Assembly: GCA_943372215.1 (NCBI GenBank)
Contig: CALRXU020000005.1
Location: forward strand, 62,001-126,000
Source: UBA6183 sp943372215
Lineage (GTDB): Bacteria; Bacteroidota; Bacteroidia; UKL13-3
Direction of reading: 5' to 3'
Length of the DNA: 64,000 nucleotides
Shown here: positions 16,264-24,008 of the stretch, piece after piece
Position numbering within the stretch: the first letter of the stretch is position 1
Layout of the letters: each line of letters opens with the position of its first letter
Notes under the pieces: generated by a model
Told to the model about the DNA's origin: nothing
Seen by the model: the letters and a program-made list of their open reading frames with translations, nothing else
Databases searched by the model: none
Program-made: the position numbers and the translations under genes

Positions 16264-18315
16264 TTAGTAGTTTAACAACTCTTCCAGTTTAGCTGCAACC
16301 TTGTCTGCATTGGGCAGCATTTCTGCTTCAAGGCCCATGTTTAAAGGAACTGCCGGAATGTTTTTTGCACCAATGGTAAATACTGGTGCATCTAAGTTTC
16401 TAAAACATTGTTGGGCTATTCTGCCTGCTATGCTCTCAGCAAATGAGTTTAACAGGGCCTCTTCTGTTACCACCAAACATTTTCCATGACGTTTAACCGC
16501 TGCATGTATGGCCTCTTCATCTAATGGTTGTAAAGTCCGTAAATCCACAACCTCCACCCTGCCCTGGAATTTTTTTGCAGCGCCTAAACTCCAGTAAACA
16601 CCCATGCCCCAAGTAATAACACAGCAGGTTTCTCCATTTTCCATGGCTTCCTCGTCTGCCTGTAAAACGGTGTTGGCCTTACCTAAAGGTAAAATGTAAT
16701 CCTCATCGGGTTCCACACAACGGGCCAGCTCTGTACCTGGGTTTTTACTCCAGTAAAGCCCTTTATGCTCCAACATAATTACAGGATTGCCATCGTAATA
16801 AGCCGCTTTCATCAACCCTTTCATATCAGCAGCATTGCTTGGGTAAGCAATCTTAATTCCTTTTAAAGTAAGCAAGGTTGATTCAATGCTTCCGCTATGG
16901 TATGGACCACCACCACCATATGCTCCAATTGGTATGCGAATAATCGCACTAACGGGGTATTTTCCCATGGTGAGGTAGGAAGATTTGGTGATTTCACACA
17001 CCAACTGGTTCACTCCCGTCCACACATAATCAGCAAACTGAATTTCTACAATCGGTTTTACCCCAACAGCACTCATGCCCACAGTTGAGCCAACAATATA
17101 TGCTTCCTGAATTGGGGTATTAAACACCCTGTCATTTCCATATTTACCTGCTAGTGTTGCCGCTTCACGAAAAACGCCACCCAAACGCGCGCCAACATCT
17201 TGTCCGTAAAACATACACTCCGGGTGTTTGGCCATTAACTCATCTACAGCATGCAATGCGGCATCTACCATTACACTGGGCTCTTTACCAGCAGGAGTGC
17301 GGTTACCTACCTCTTCAGTTGCTCCGCTTGGTGCAAAAATAAAATCTTCAACCGTTGATGGATTCGGATCTGCACTTTCTACCGCCTGTTTAAATTGTTG
17401 CTCAACCTTAAATGCGGCATCTTTTTCTATCTCTTCCAGTTCCTTCTTTTCAATGCCAATTTCTTTTAACAGTTTTCGGAGTTTGGGTTGTGGGTCGTTT
17501 TTGGTGTGTTTTAACAAATCCTCCTCTGTGCGATACCATTCCTTGCGAACACCCGAAGTATGATGCCCAAGTAAAGGCACTTTTGCATGCACCAATATCG
17601 GCTTTCTATTGTTTCTTACAAATGAAATAGCCTCATCAATACCTTTGTAACTTTCCACAAAATCACTACCATCTAACCTCATGCGCTTAAGCCCTTTAAA
17701 GCCTGCCGCATATTCATAAGCATCCATGGTGCGCATTTCATCGCCACTGGCACTAATGCCCCAGTCATTGTCTTGCACCAAATAAATAATTGGCAATTGT
17801 TTGAGCACCGCCATTTGAAAAGCTTCAGCAACTTCGCCCTCTGTTACTGAGCCATCGCCAAAACTACAAACCACCACTGGATACTCCCCTTTTTCATTTA
17901 ACCGTTGGCTCTCTTTATAAGCAATGGCATGTGCCATACCAGTTGCAGGAATAGCTTGCATACCCGTTGCACTGCTTTGGTGCGGTATTTTAGGAAATCC
18001 TAGTCTATTTAGGCTGGGGTGGGCGTAATAAGTTCTTCCTCCCGAAAATGGGTCTTCGGCCTTTCCCAACAATTGCAACATCAACTCATATGGGCTTATT
18101 CCCATGCCCAATAACATAGATTCATCTCTGTAATAGGGTGAGCAATAATCGTAAGGTTGTAATTGCATGCCTACGGCCAGTTGTATGGCTTCGTGGCCGC
18201 GCGATGTAGAGTGTACGTATTTGCAAATGGGCCTGTTGGCATCATAGGTGTCGGCCATGGCTTTGGCTTCGCACATGTGCATATAGGCTTCAAGCAGGAT
18301 GTCTTTTTTTACCAT
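16264..18315 (-). CDS. 2-oxoacid dehydrogenase E1 component, alpha and beta subunits fused (branched-chain type)
   Basis: The thiamine-diphosphate-dependent E1 decarboxylates branched-chain 2-oxoacids or pyruvate in a multi-enzyme complex. The N-terminal half is E1 alpha, with the TPP motif GDGSVTEGEVAEAFQMA and QDNDWGIS (residues ~155-200). The C-terminal half (from ~345) is E1 beta, with FYGQDVGARLGGVF and TPIQEAYIVGSTVGMSAVG. The ~683-residue fusion is common in Bacteroidota; databases sometimes mislabel it. E2 and E3 are not in the window. Substrate specificity (BCKDH versus PDH) is inferred from resemblance, not proven. Confidence 0.88.
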   Translation of the reverse strand: MVKKDILLEAYMHMCEAKAMADTYDANRPICKYVHSTSRGHEAIQLAVGMQLQPYDYCSPYYRDESMLLGMGISPYELMLQLLGKAEDPFSGGRTYYAHPSLNRLGFPKIPHQSSATGMQAIPATGMAHAIAYKESQRLNEKGEYPVVVCSFGDGSVTEGEVAEAFQMAVLKQLPIIYLVQDNDWGISASGDEMRTMDAYEYAAGFKGLKRMRLDGSDFVESYKGIDEAISFVRNNRKPILVHAKVPLLGHHTSGVRKEWYRTEEDLLKHTKNDPQPKLRKLLKEIGIEKKELEEIEKDAAFKVEQQFKQAVESADPNPSTVEDFIFAPSGATEEVGNRTPAGKEPSVMVDAALHAVDELMAKHPECMFYGQDVGARLGGVFREAATLAGKYGNDRVFNTPIQEAYIVGSTVGMSAVGVKPIVEIQFADYVWTGVNQLVCEITKSSYLTMGKYPVSAIIRIPIGAYGGGGPYHSGSIESTLLTLKGIKIAYPSNAADMKGLMKAAYYDGNPVIMLEHKGLYWSKNPGTELARCVEPDEDYILPLGKANTVLQADEEAMENGETCCVITWGMGVYWSLGAAKKFQGRVEVVDLRTLQPLDEEAIHAAVKRHGKCLVVTEEALLNSFAESIAGRIAQQCFRNLDAPVFTIGAKNIPAVPLNMGLEAEMLPNADKVAAKLEELLNY

Positions 18316-18434
18316 GATAAAGGGGCAAGTTTAAGGAATAGTGCTTTAAAATGCTAATTGGCAATAAGTGTAATTACCATTTATGGCGGTTTTATCCCCT
18401 TTACATTGGTTAAAATTATACGCATATTTGCAGC

Positions 18435-18797
18435 ATGAGTATTAGACAGGAAAAGTTTGGTAGGTTGATTCAAAAAGAGTTGGCGGACATTTTTATGCAA
18501 AACCGTTCAGCCATGTTTAATAATGCCTTTATTACCATTAGCAATGTAACGGTATCGCCTGATTTGGGATTTGCTAAAGTTTACCTGAGTTTTTTTAATG
18601 AGCAAAATAAAGATGAGATGCTTAAGGTGGTGACGCTTCAAACGGTTCCTATTAGAAGAGAGTTGGCTGCCCGCATTCGTAAGCAGGCACGTGTTGTGCC
18701 TCAATTGCAGTTTTTTATTGACGATAGCCTGGATTATGTGTTTAAAATGGAAAAGGTGTTTAATTCCATTAAAGATAAAAAACAAGAGGATTTGTAA
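18435..18797 (+). CDS. rbfA: Ribosome-binding factor A
   Basis: RbfA helps mature the 5' end of 16S rRNA in the small subunit. The 120-residue protein has the characteristic start (RQEKFGRLIQKELADIFMQN), the central ITISNVTVSPDLGFAKVYLS strand pair and the late VPQLQFFIDDSLDY motif. A near-consensus -7 element (CATATTTG, 18423-18430) ends four bases before the ATG, so the mRNA probably has no leader. It is convergent with the next gene, with a 3-base gap. Confidence 0.95.
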   Translation: MSIRQEKFGRLIQKELADIFMQNRSAMFNNAFITISNVTVSPDLGFAKVYLSFFNEQNKDEMLKVVTLQTVPIRRELAARIRKQARVVPQLQFFIDDSLDYVFKMEKVFNSIKDKKQEDL

Positions 18798-18800
18798 CCG

Positions 18801-19604
18801 TTAATTAACAAACCGAAACCTGAGGTATAACTTTGTTGCTTCGCACCTATTGTGTCTCACAGCGGGAGACCATTTGGGCATTTTTTTAATCACTTTCTCA
18901 AGGGCTAAAGCCATATGGGGGTTGGCAAAACCCACAATATCTCCCCATGTTACGTTTCCTTCTTTATCTATTAAAACAAAAAACTCCACTTCGCCATAAA
19001 GCCGATTTCCCTGATCATCTTCAGGAAATAACATGTGCTCTGAAAAATAGTTTCTCCAGCCATCTGCATACCCCTCAAAGGTTGGAGGTATTTCTAAGTA
19101 TTTATTAGCTGAAACAACACCTGTAGAATCCCATAAAGTTCCGGAAACCAATTGGGTATCATTTCTATATTCTTCAATTGCACTCAACATGCCATTGTAA
19201 TGGTAGTAGGCGCATTTGCTCGTACTGTCCGCTTTATAGGTACATTTAAAATCTTTTTTGCCATCTTCAAACCATCCTAACCAAACACCTACTTTTTTTC
19301 CCGCCTCATAAGCTCCTTTCTCTTTGATGCTTCCATTGGCATGGTACATGATAAAAGTGTCTTGTTCTTCTGTTAGTGCATAATCAAGAAATTGACCTTC
19401 CATCAGCACTTGACCGTTTACGTAGCCTTGCTTCAAATGATATCGTTTATCTTGTAGGGTTATCCTTTGGTAATACACTGCATCGCCCTTCTCGCAAGGC
19501 TCCCATTGAGAGTCAAAATAACCCATACTAACCTCTAACTGGGCAAAAGCGTGGATAGTTACCACAAGCATAAATAGCGAAAGTGAGCACCTCTTCAAAA
19601 CCAT
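18801..19604 (-). CDS. Secreted protein with YwqK-like repeats and a TonB C-terminal-like domain
   Basis: The 267-residue protein starts with a signal peptide (LSLFMLVVTIHAFAQ). Residues ~55-165 carry short repeated strands (ANGSIKEKGAYEAGKKVGVW) like the MORN/YwqK toxin-antitoxin-annotated family. The last ~95 residues (LYGEVEFFVLIDKEGNVTW, ALEKVIKKMPKWSPAVRHN) match the TonB C-terminal fold. It lacks the TonB transmembrane helix and proline-rich arm, so it is not a classical energy transducer. This combination is frequent in Bacteroidota secretomes; the role is unknown. Confidence 0.75.
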   Translation of the reverse strand: MVLKRCSLSLFMLVVTIHAFAQLEVSMGYFDSQWEPCEKGDAVYYQRITLQDKRYHLKQGYVNGQVLMEGQFLDYALTEEQDTFIMYHANGSIKEKGAYEAGKKVGVWLGWFEDGKKDFKCTYKADSTSKCAYYHYNGMLSAIEEYRNDTQLVSGTLWDSTGVVSANKYLEIPPTFEGYADGWRNYFSEHMLFPEDDQGNRLYGEVEFFVLIDKEGNVTWGDIVGFANPHMALALEKVIKKMPKWSPAVRHNRCEATKLYLRFRFVN

Positions 19605-19610
19605 GGGTGG

Positions 19611-19919
19611 TTAATGTATCTTTTCCATTAATGTTCTAAAGGCAACAAACTTTCCATCAAACAATGCCTTTGTTTTTGCTTGCAATGCCGGGGCGAATTC
19701 TGCCTGGTACTTGTCGTAATTTTCCATGTTCTCCACCAAATACTGAATCACATAAGTACTTCCTGTTTCATCATGCTGGCGTGTTAATAGCTTACTCATG
19801 GTGTAATCAACAAACAAACCTGTAGCCATTACTTCTGGAATATGTGTTTCTTTCATCCAATGAAGCCACTCATGATGGGCACTGTCTTCTACATTTAAAG
19901 TAACGTTATAAATAATCAT
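19611..19919 (-). CDS. DUF4286 family protein
   Basis: A 102-residue protein of the DUF4286 family. It shows IIYNVTLNVEDSAHHEWLHW, then HIPEVMATGLF and the strand ETGSTYVIQYLVE, consistent with a ferredoxin-like dimeric alpha/beta barrel fold. Function is not known. It lies 6 bases before the TonB-like gene on the same strand, so the two are co-transcribed. An exact -7 element ends four bases before its ATG. Confidence 0.82.
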   Translation of the reverse strand: MIIYNVTLNVEDSAHHEWLHWMKETHIPEVMATGLFVDYTMSKLLTRQHDETGSTYVIQYLVENMENYDKYQAEFAPALQAKTKALFDGKFVAFRTLMEKIH

Positions 19920-19923
19920 GGGC

Positions 19924-19931
19924 CAAATATA
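19924..19931 (-). promoter_or_regulatory. -7 element of the DUF4286 gene
   Basis: Read on the minus strand this is TATATTTG, an exact TAnnTTTG. It ends four bases before the ATG at 19919. CAA at 19954-19956 (TTG on the minus strand) is a possible -33 element, 22 bases away. Confidence 0.55.
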
Positions 19932-19975
19932 ATAAGTGCATTGTTTCCTTTAACAAGTTTTTTGGTTGTAAACGT

Positions 19976-19983
19976 TATCTTTG
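19976..19983 (+). promoter_or_regulatory. -7 element of the 3-hydroxyacyl-CoA dehydrogenase gene
   Basis: TATCTTTG, an exact TAnnTTTG, ends four bases before the ATG at 19988. With the divergent element at 19924-19931 it makes a back-to-back pair of near-leaderless promoters. Confidence 0.55.
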
Positions 19984-19987
19984 AAGT

Positions 19988-20836
19988 ATGCAAATAAACA
20001 CCATAGGAATAGCTGGAGCGGGAACAATGGGAGCTGGTATTGCCCAAGTAACAGCAACAAGTGGTTACGCAACCATTTTGTTTGATGTAAATGCTGATGT
20101 GCTGGAAAAAGCTAAACTTGGGCTAGAGAAAAGTTTAAGTGGATTGGTACAAAAGCAGAAGATAAGCCAAACTGAAAAAGAGGATATTTTAGGGCGAATT
20201 ACCTTTACCAATAAGTTACCAGATTTGCAAGCTGATTTAATTATTGAGGCCATTGTTGAACGACTTGATGTGAAACAACAGTTTTTTACTGATGTAGCAG
20301 CTTTTAATAAGCCAGAAACCATTTTAGCCACCAACACCTCAAGTATTCCGGTTACACAAATTGCCGCAAAAGTGCCTAATCCAAAACGCTTTATTGGCAT
20401 CCATTTTTTTAACCCCGCACCTGTGATGAAGTTGGTTGAAATAATTAATGGAATAGAAACAGATGCCAGCCTTGCTCCTTTGTGTAAAAAGCTGATTGAA
20501 GGCATGGGCAAAACCTGTGTGCTAGCGGCTGATGCTCCAGGTTTTATTGTGAACCGTGTGGCAAGGCATTATTATGTGGAGGGACTTAAAATTGCTGAAG
20601 AGCGTGTGGCAGATTTTGAAACCATTGACCACTTGATGGAGGCAACTGGTTTTAAAATGGGCCCATTCAGGCTGATGGATTTAATTGGTGTAGACACCAA
20701 TTTTTCGGTAACCACTTCCATTTATAACTTATTCCACCAGGATGGTAAGTTTAGACCAAACAGAATACAACAACAAAAAGTAAATGCAGGGCATTATGGC
20801 AAAAAAACAGGTAAAGGATTTTATTCGTATGAGTAG
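19988..20836 (+). CDS. 3-hydroxybutyryl-CoA (3-hydroxyacyl-CoA) dehydrogenase
   Basis: It oxidises 3-hydroxyacyl-CoA with NAD or NADP. The N-terminal Rossmann motif GAGTMGAGIAQV is followed by the conserved TNTSSIPVTQIA and FFNPAPVMKLVEI (catalytic-histidine region, IGIHFFNP). The C-terminal domain ends with the typical NAGHYGKKTGKGFYSY. At 282 residues it is the short bacterial Hbd/PaaH form. It could serve butyrate, polyhydroxybutyrate or the lower phenylacetate pathway; the paa operon 12 kb away makes a PaaH role plausible but unproven. Its stop overlaps the next ATG. Confidence 0.92.
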   Translation: MQINTIGIAGAGTMGAGIAQVTATSGYATILFDVNADVLEKAKLGLEKSLSGLVQKQKISQTEKEDILGRITFTNKLPDLQADLIIEAIVERLDVKQQFFTDVAAFNKPETILATNTSSIPVTQIAAKVPNPKRFIGIHFFNPAPVMKLVEIINGIETDASLAPLCKKLIEGMGKTCVLAADAPGFIVNRVARHYYVEGLKIAEERVADFETIDHLMEATGFKMGPFRLMDLIGVDTNFSVTTSIYNLFHQDGKFRPNRIQQQKVNAGHYGKKTGKGFYSYE

Positions 20837-21296
20837 CAAAATTTGGCTTTTATTAGGTGTTTCGGCACTACTGCTTTCTAATTGCAAAGAAGACGATGTG
20901 AACACCAACACTGATTTTTTCACCCCTGTACAAGTGTATCTAAACATTAACCTGAACCTACCCAATTACACCGCTTTGGGCAATGTACAAGGGTTTGTAT
21001 ATGAGCCGGGCGGAAACAGGGGAATTATTATTTATCATACTGTGTTTAATGAGTTTGTAGCTTTTGACAGAACTTGCCCGCACAATTCAGGTGATAGTTG
21101 CAGCACTGTTAGTGTTGACAGCAGCAGTGCTTTTTTCCGTTGTGGAAAATATAACCCAGCCTGGGTGCCATGTTGTAATAGCAAGTTTGATCCTGCAACA
21201 GGCAATCCGTTAGAAGGGCCTGCAAAAAGGGCGCTGAAACAATATTTTGTTAGGCAAGATGGCGGAAACCTGATTGTTACCAATACCCCACAGTAA
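20829..21296 (+). CDS. Rieske-like lipoprotein with altered cluster ligands
   Basis: The start at 20829 (MSSKIWLLLGVSALLL, then SNCKEDD) gives a lipoprotein signal with the lipobox cysteine at about residue 18. The earlier start at 20784 would add 15 residues read from the upstream gene. The body resembles Rieske [2Fe-2S] domains: DRTCPHNSGD is the first ligand loop. The second loop, expected as CPCHGSxFD, reads VPCCNSKFD, so one ligand cysteine and the ligand histidine are replaced. The following NPLEGPAKRALKQY fits the Rieske fold. Cluster binding is therefore uncertain. Its ATG overlaps the stop of the dehydrogenase gene by 8 bases. Confidence 0.75.
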   Translation: MSSKIWLLLGVSALLLSNCKEDDVNTNTDFFTPVQVYLNINLNLPNYTALGNVQGFVYEPGGNRGIIIYHTVFNEFVAFDRTCPHNSGDSCSTVSVDSSSAFFRCGKYNPAWVPCCNSKFDPATGNPLEGPAKRALKQYFVRQDGGNLIVTNTPQ

Positions 21297-21328
21297 TATT
21301 ATTTTTTAACCTTGCTAAATTTAGAGTT

Positions 21329-22000
21329 ATGCAGCATTATTACCTAGACATCTCTTTCTTCTCAACACAAGTGTTAATTATATATTTTGCTGTATTTATA
21401 TACAAAATGGGTGAGGGACAATACAGAGTAAGAGTAGGTCACACTCGTATTAAGATAATGGCATTCCTGTTTTTACCTGAATTCCTTATTTGTGACGGAT
21501 ATATTAATTACACACATAATGAAACCTCTGTTTGGGTATGGGTTGGCATTATGATGTTTTTCATAGGAGCCGCATTATATGTAATTGAACCCAACAAGTT
21601 AACAAAATCAAAATTGGCATCTGTTGAGGTTCAGAATGTGCTTTTTCCCGCAATTAAGTATTGGAAATTCAAGAGCATTTTGGAGGTGAAGAATAAATTC
21701 GTTCAGACATATCCTAGGTTGACTGTTTTTTTAGATAGTCAATTTCCTGATAACATAATATTCGATTCGAGTGATTTTGAAGTAGTAAATAGATATTTAT
21801 TAAGCGATATAGGAAAGCAACAGTCGCTTAATGTTGGAAACACGGTTAAATTAGGGGAATTTGAATTTGTTATCAAAAAAGTCGCAATTGAATTCTTAAA
21901 CTTATTTGATGATTACAGCACTTCGGGACATACAACGGTATACAATGGAATAGATATGCCATATAATATCCAGATTATTGTTGTTGTTTCAAAAGTATAG
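21329..22000 (+). CDS. Hypothetical membrane protein, two transmembrane segments
   Basis: Not recognised. The 223-residue protein starts with a membrane segment (ISFFSTQVLIIYFAVFIY). It has a second near residues 68-86 (VWVWVGIMMFFIGAALYVI) and possibly a weak one at ~45-55. The C-terminal ~130 residues are soluble and alpha/beta-like. A near-consensus -7 word (TAAATTTA, 21316-21323) ends five bases before the ATG. Codon use looks more AT-rich and less family-like than its neighbours, and it borders the repeat-bearing gap, so it may be a recent or strain-specific gene. Confidence 0.6.
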   Translation: MQHYYLDISFFSTQVLIIYFAVFIYKMGEGQYRVRVGHTRIKIMAFLFLPEFLICDGYINYTHNETSVWVWVGIMMFFIGAALYVIEPNKLTKSKLASVEVQNVLFPAIKYWKFKSILEVKNKFVQTYPRLTVFLDSQFPDNIIFDSSDFEVVNRYLLSDIGKQQSLNVGNTVKLGEFEFVIKKVAIEFLNLFDDYSTSGHTTVYNGIDMPYNIQIIVVVSKV

Positions 22001-22726
22001 TCATCAGAATTGATTATTAAATCATTTTTCATTAACTATTATGTATATCCGCACGTTTGCCATTAAAGTTTAGGTTGAAAAACCCCTTCTTTTAAAAAGA
22101 AATATAGCATTAAAAGCTATTTATTTGTACTTTTTTGCCTCTCCAAAAAAGTACCCAAAAAGGAGACCACGAAAGCCAAATTTGAACTGCATTTTGGCAC
22201 ACCGCCTTTCGCCTCTAGGGCCAATGCACTCAAATTTCACACCTTTCGTGGACACCAACCGCACCAATGATATTCGTAGTTTTGCTGGATTAATTTTCTT
22301 CAATATCAAATGAACAATTTGCCTTAGAGTGGCATTTGAGGTTTTTATGTAAAAGGCAAGTATTGTTGTTGAGCGCAGGGTTTGGTAAGCAATCACGAAG
22401 CGAAGCGGCTGTGATTGTTTGGTTAACAACAATACGTAGCCTTTAGTAAAAGCCTCAGCAGCCTTGTTCCGATAGCTATCGGAATCGGTTACCTTTTTTA
22501 TCTAAGAAAAAAGGTAACTGGGGTTTGGGGCAAAGCCCCAGTAAAAGGAATACTGAATTGTTTACAGACTTTTAGCATAACAAAGAACCATTGAGCTAGG
22601 TAATTTGTCAAACTTAACATTTATATGCAATCAAATTTTAATTGGTATAACTACTCTGAAACTAAACCCAGAAACCACTTAAAATGATATACTCATTTTG
22701 CATTTTCTGGACGCATTTCCTTGAGT
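22001..22726. other. Gene-free stretch flanking the repeat element
   Basis: No supported gene. The middle is occupied by the composite inverted-repeat element. The left flank (22001-22126) and right flank (22546-22726) are plain AT-rich DNA without a clear promoter or terminator. A 103-codon frame on the minus strand (22121-22432) only reads through the repeat arms and is not accepted as a gene. Confidence 0.6.
22127..22541. repeat. Composite intergenic element with five nested inverted repeats
   Basis: This ~415-base stretch is gene-free and dominated by hairpins. They are: a perfect 11-base stem (22127-22137 with 22144-22154); a long imperfect stem with outer arms 22167-22175 and 22243-22251 and inner arms 22178-22193 and 22223-22237; a two-part stem 22352-22370 with 22425-22444 enclosing an inner hairpin (22390-22396 with 22411-22417); an 18-base palindrome TTCCGATAGCTATCGGAA (22467-22484); a perfect 12-base stem (22488-22499 with 22507-22518); and a GGGGC/GCCCC hairpin at 22527-22539. 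The palindrome core CCGATAGCTATCGG is, as I recall, abundant in Bacteroidota genomes. A dispersed repeat is the likeliest explanation. Confidence 0.7.
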
Positions 22727-23488
22727 TTACTTTAACTTAACCCAAACGGGGCAATGGTCGCTGTGCATCACTTCCGGGTGTATGCCGGCATCCTCAATAT
22801 GATTTTGCAGGGTTTGGTGTGCCATGCAATAATCTATTCGCCAGCCTTTGTTATTTCCTCTTGCACCAGCCCTGTAGGTCCACCAACTGTAGTTATGCGG
22901 GGCTTTATTAAACTTTCTAAAAGAATCAATAAACCCACCATCAATAAACTGGGTAAGCCACTCCCTTTCCTCAGGTAAAAAACCACTGCTGTTTTTATTC
23001 CCAACGGGGTCATGGATATCAATGGCTTGATGGCAAATGTTATAATCACCACAAACCACCAAACTCGGATTCCTTTTTGACACGGCATCAACATGTTGGT
23101 GAAAAAAATCAAGCCATTGCATTTTGTATTCCTGTCGCACATCGCCTGTGGTTCCTGATGGGATGTAAACATTGATTACACTTAGTTTTTCGAAATCAAC
23201 TTGTATAATCCGTCCTTCAACATCGTATGCTTCATTACCAAAACCGTAGCTTACGCTAAGTGGTTTATGCTTGGTAAAAACAGCCACACCACTATATCCT
23301 TTTTTTTGCGCACTAAACCAATAGCTGTTGTATCCCAATAACTCAAACAGGCTCAAGTCCACCTGCCCCTTTTCGGCCTTGGTTTCCTGAAAGCAATATA
23401 CATCTGCTTTGCGTTGCTCCATCCAATTAAGCAACCCTTTACTGATTGCGGCACGAATTCCATTTACGTTGTAAGAAACAATATCCAT
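22727..23488 (-). CDS. xth: Exodeoxyribonuclease III
   Basis: This AP endonuclease and 3' exonuclease acts in base-excision repair. The chosen start at 23488 gives MDIVSYNVNGIRAAISKG, the canonical N-terminus. The frame stays open for another 86 codons upstream, but that stretch is not family-like and would run under the divergent SET gene. Catalytic motifs are present: CFQETKA (the magnesium-binding glutamate), VCGDYNICH, and the final MHSDHCPVWVKL (the catalytic aspartate-histidine). The 253-residue length is typical. Confidence 0.95.
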   Translation of the reverse strand: MDIVSYNVNGIRAAISKGLLNWMEQRKADVYCFQETKAEKGQVDLSLFELLGYNSYWFSAQKKGYSGVAVFTKHKPLSVSYGFGNEAYDVEGRIIQVDFEKLSVINVYIPSGTTGDVRQEYKMQWLDFFHQHVDAVSKRNPSLVVCGDYNICHQAIDIHDPVGNKNSSGFLPEEREWLTQFIDGGFIDSFRKFNKAPHNYSWWTYRAGARGNNKGWRIDYCMAHQTLQNHIEDAGIHPEVMHSDHCPVWVKLK

Positions 23489-23603
23489 AGTTAGCATTGG
23501 TTTGATAGACCAAACAAATAAACATTTTCTTATCACTATCAACAAATATTGGTGAAAAAAAGGTCCAAAGTTGCCCTTAAATAATGCACCTTTGCCAGCG
23601 ATT

Positions 23604-24005
23604 ATGCTATATGTAAAAAAGTCGAATTTGCCGAACGCAGGAAAAGGACTGTTTGTTGCAAAAGACGTAAAAAAAGGAGAGGTGATAACAGAATATGAGG
23701 GAGAGCGATTAACTTGGAAAGAGTGTCTGGCAAGAAACGAAAGCAAAGCGGGAAACGAAAAAGGGGCCTATTATTTTCACATTAACAATAAAAATTGTAT
23801 TGATGCAGAATACACCCTTTGGGCCATGGGAAGGTATGCCAATGATGCAGCAGGAAAAGGCCGTGTTAAAGGGCTTACCAATAATGCAGAATATCAGGTA
23901 ATAAAAGGTAGGGCCTTTATTGTTGCCAAAAAAAACATTTCGGCTGGCGGTGAAGTGCTAGTTGGATATGGCAAAGCTTATTGGGATGCCATGAAAGAGC
24001 TTTAA
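23604..24005 (+). CDS. SET-domain protein (probable lysine methyltransferase)
   Basis: The 133-residue protein is almost entirely a SET domain. Motifs are NAGKGLFVAKDVKKGEVITE (the SAM-binding GxG strand), then GRYANDA in place of the usual RFxNHS, NNAEYQVIKGRAFIVAKKNI, and GEVLVGYGKAYW at the C-terminus, corresponding to the catalytic ExxxDYG stretch. It would transfer a methyl group from SAM to a lysine; the target is unknown. The ATG at 23604 is preferred to the TTG at 23571. It is divergent from xth and ends three bases before the DUF5686 gene. Confidence 0.85.
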   Translation: MLYVKKSNLPNAGKGLFVAKDVKKGEVITEYEGERLTWKECLARNESKAGNEKGAYYFHINNKNCIDAEYTLWAMGRYANDAAGKGRVKGLTNNAEYQVIKGRAFIVAKKNISAGGEVLVGYGKAYWDAMKEL

Positions 24006-24008
24006 GCA

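Noticed and set aside
22121..22432. A 103-codon minus-strand frame
   Set aside because: It reads through the arms of the inverted-repeat element, has no domain and no start context; the repeat structure explains it.
23489..23746. N-terminal extension of xth to 23746
   Set aside because: The 86 extra residues do not resemble exonuclease III and would run beneath the divergent SET gene; MDIVSYNVNG at 23488 is canonical.
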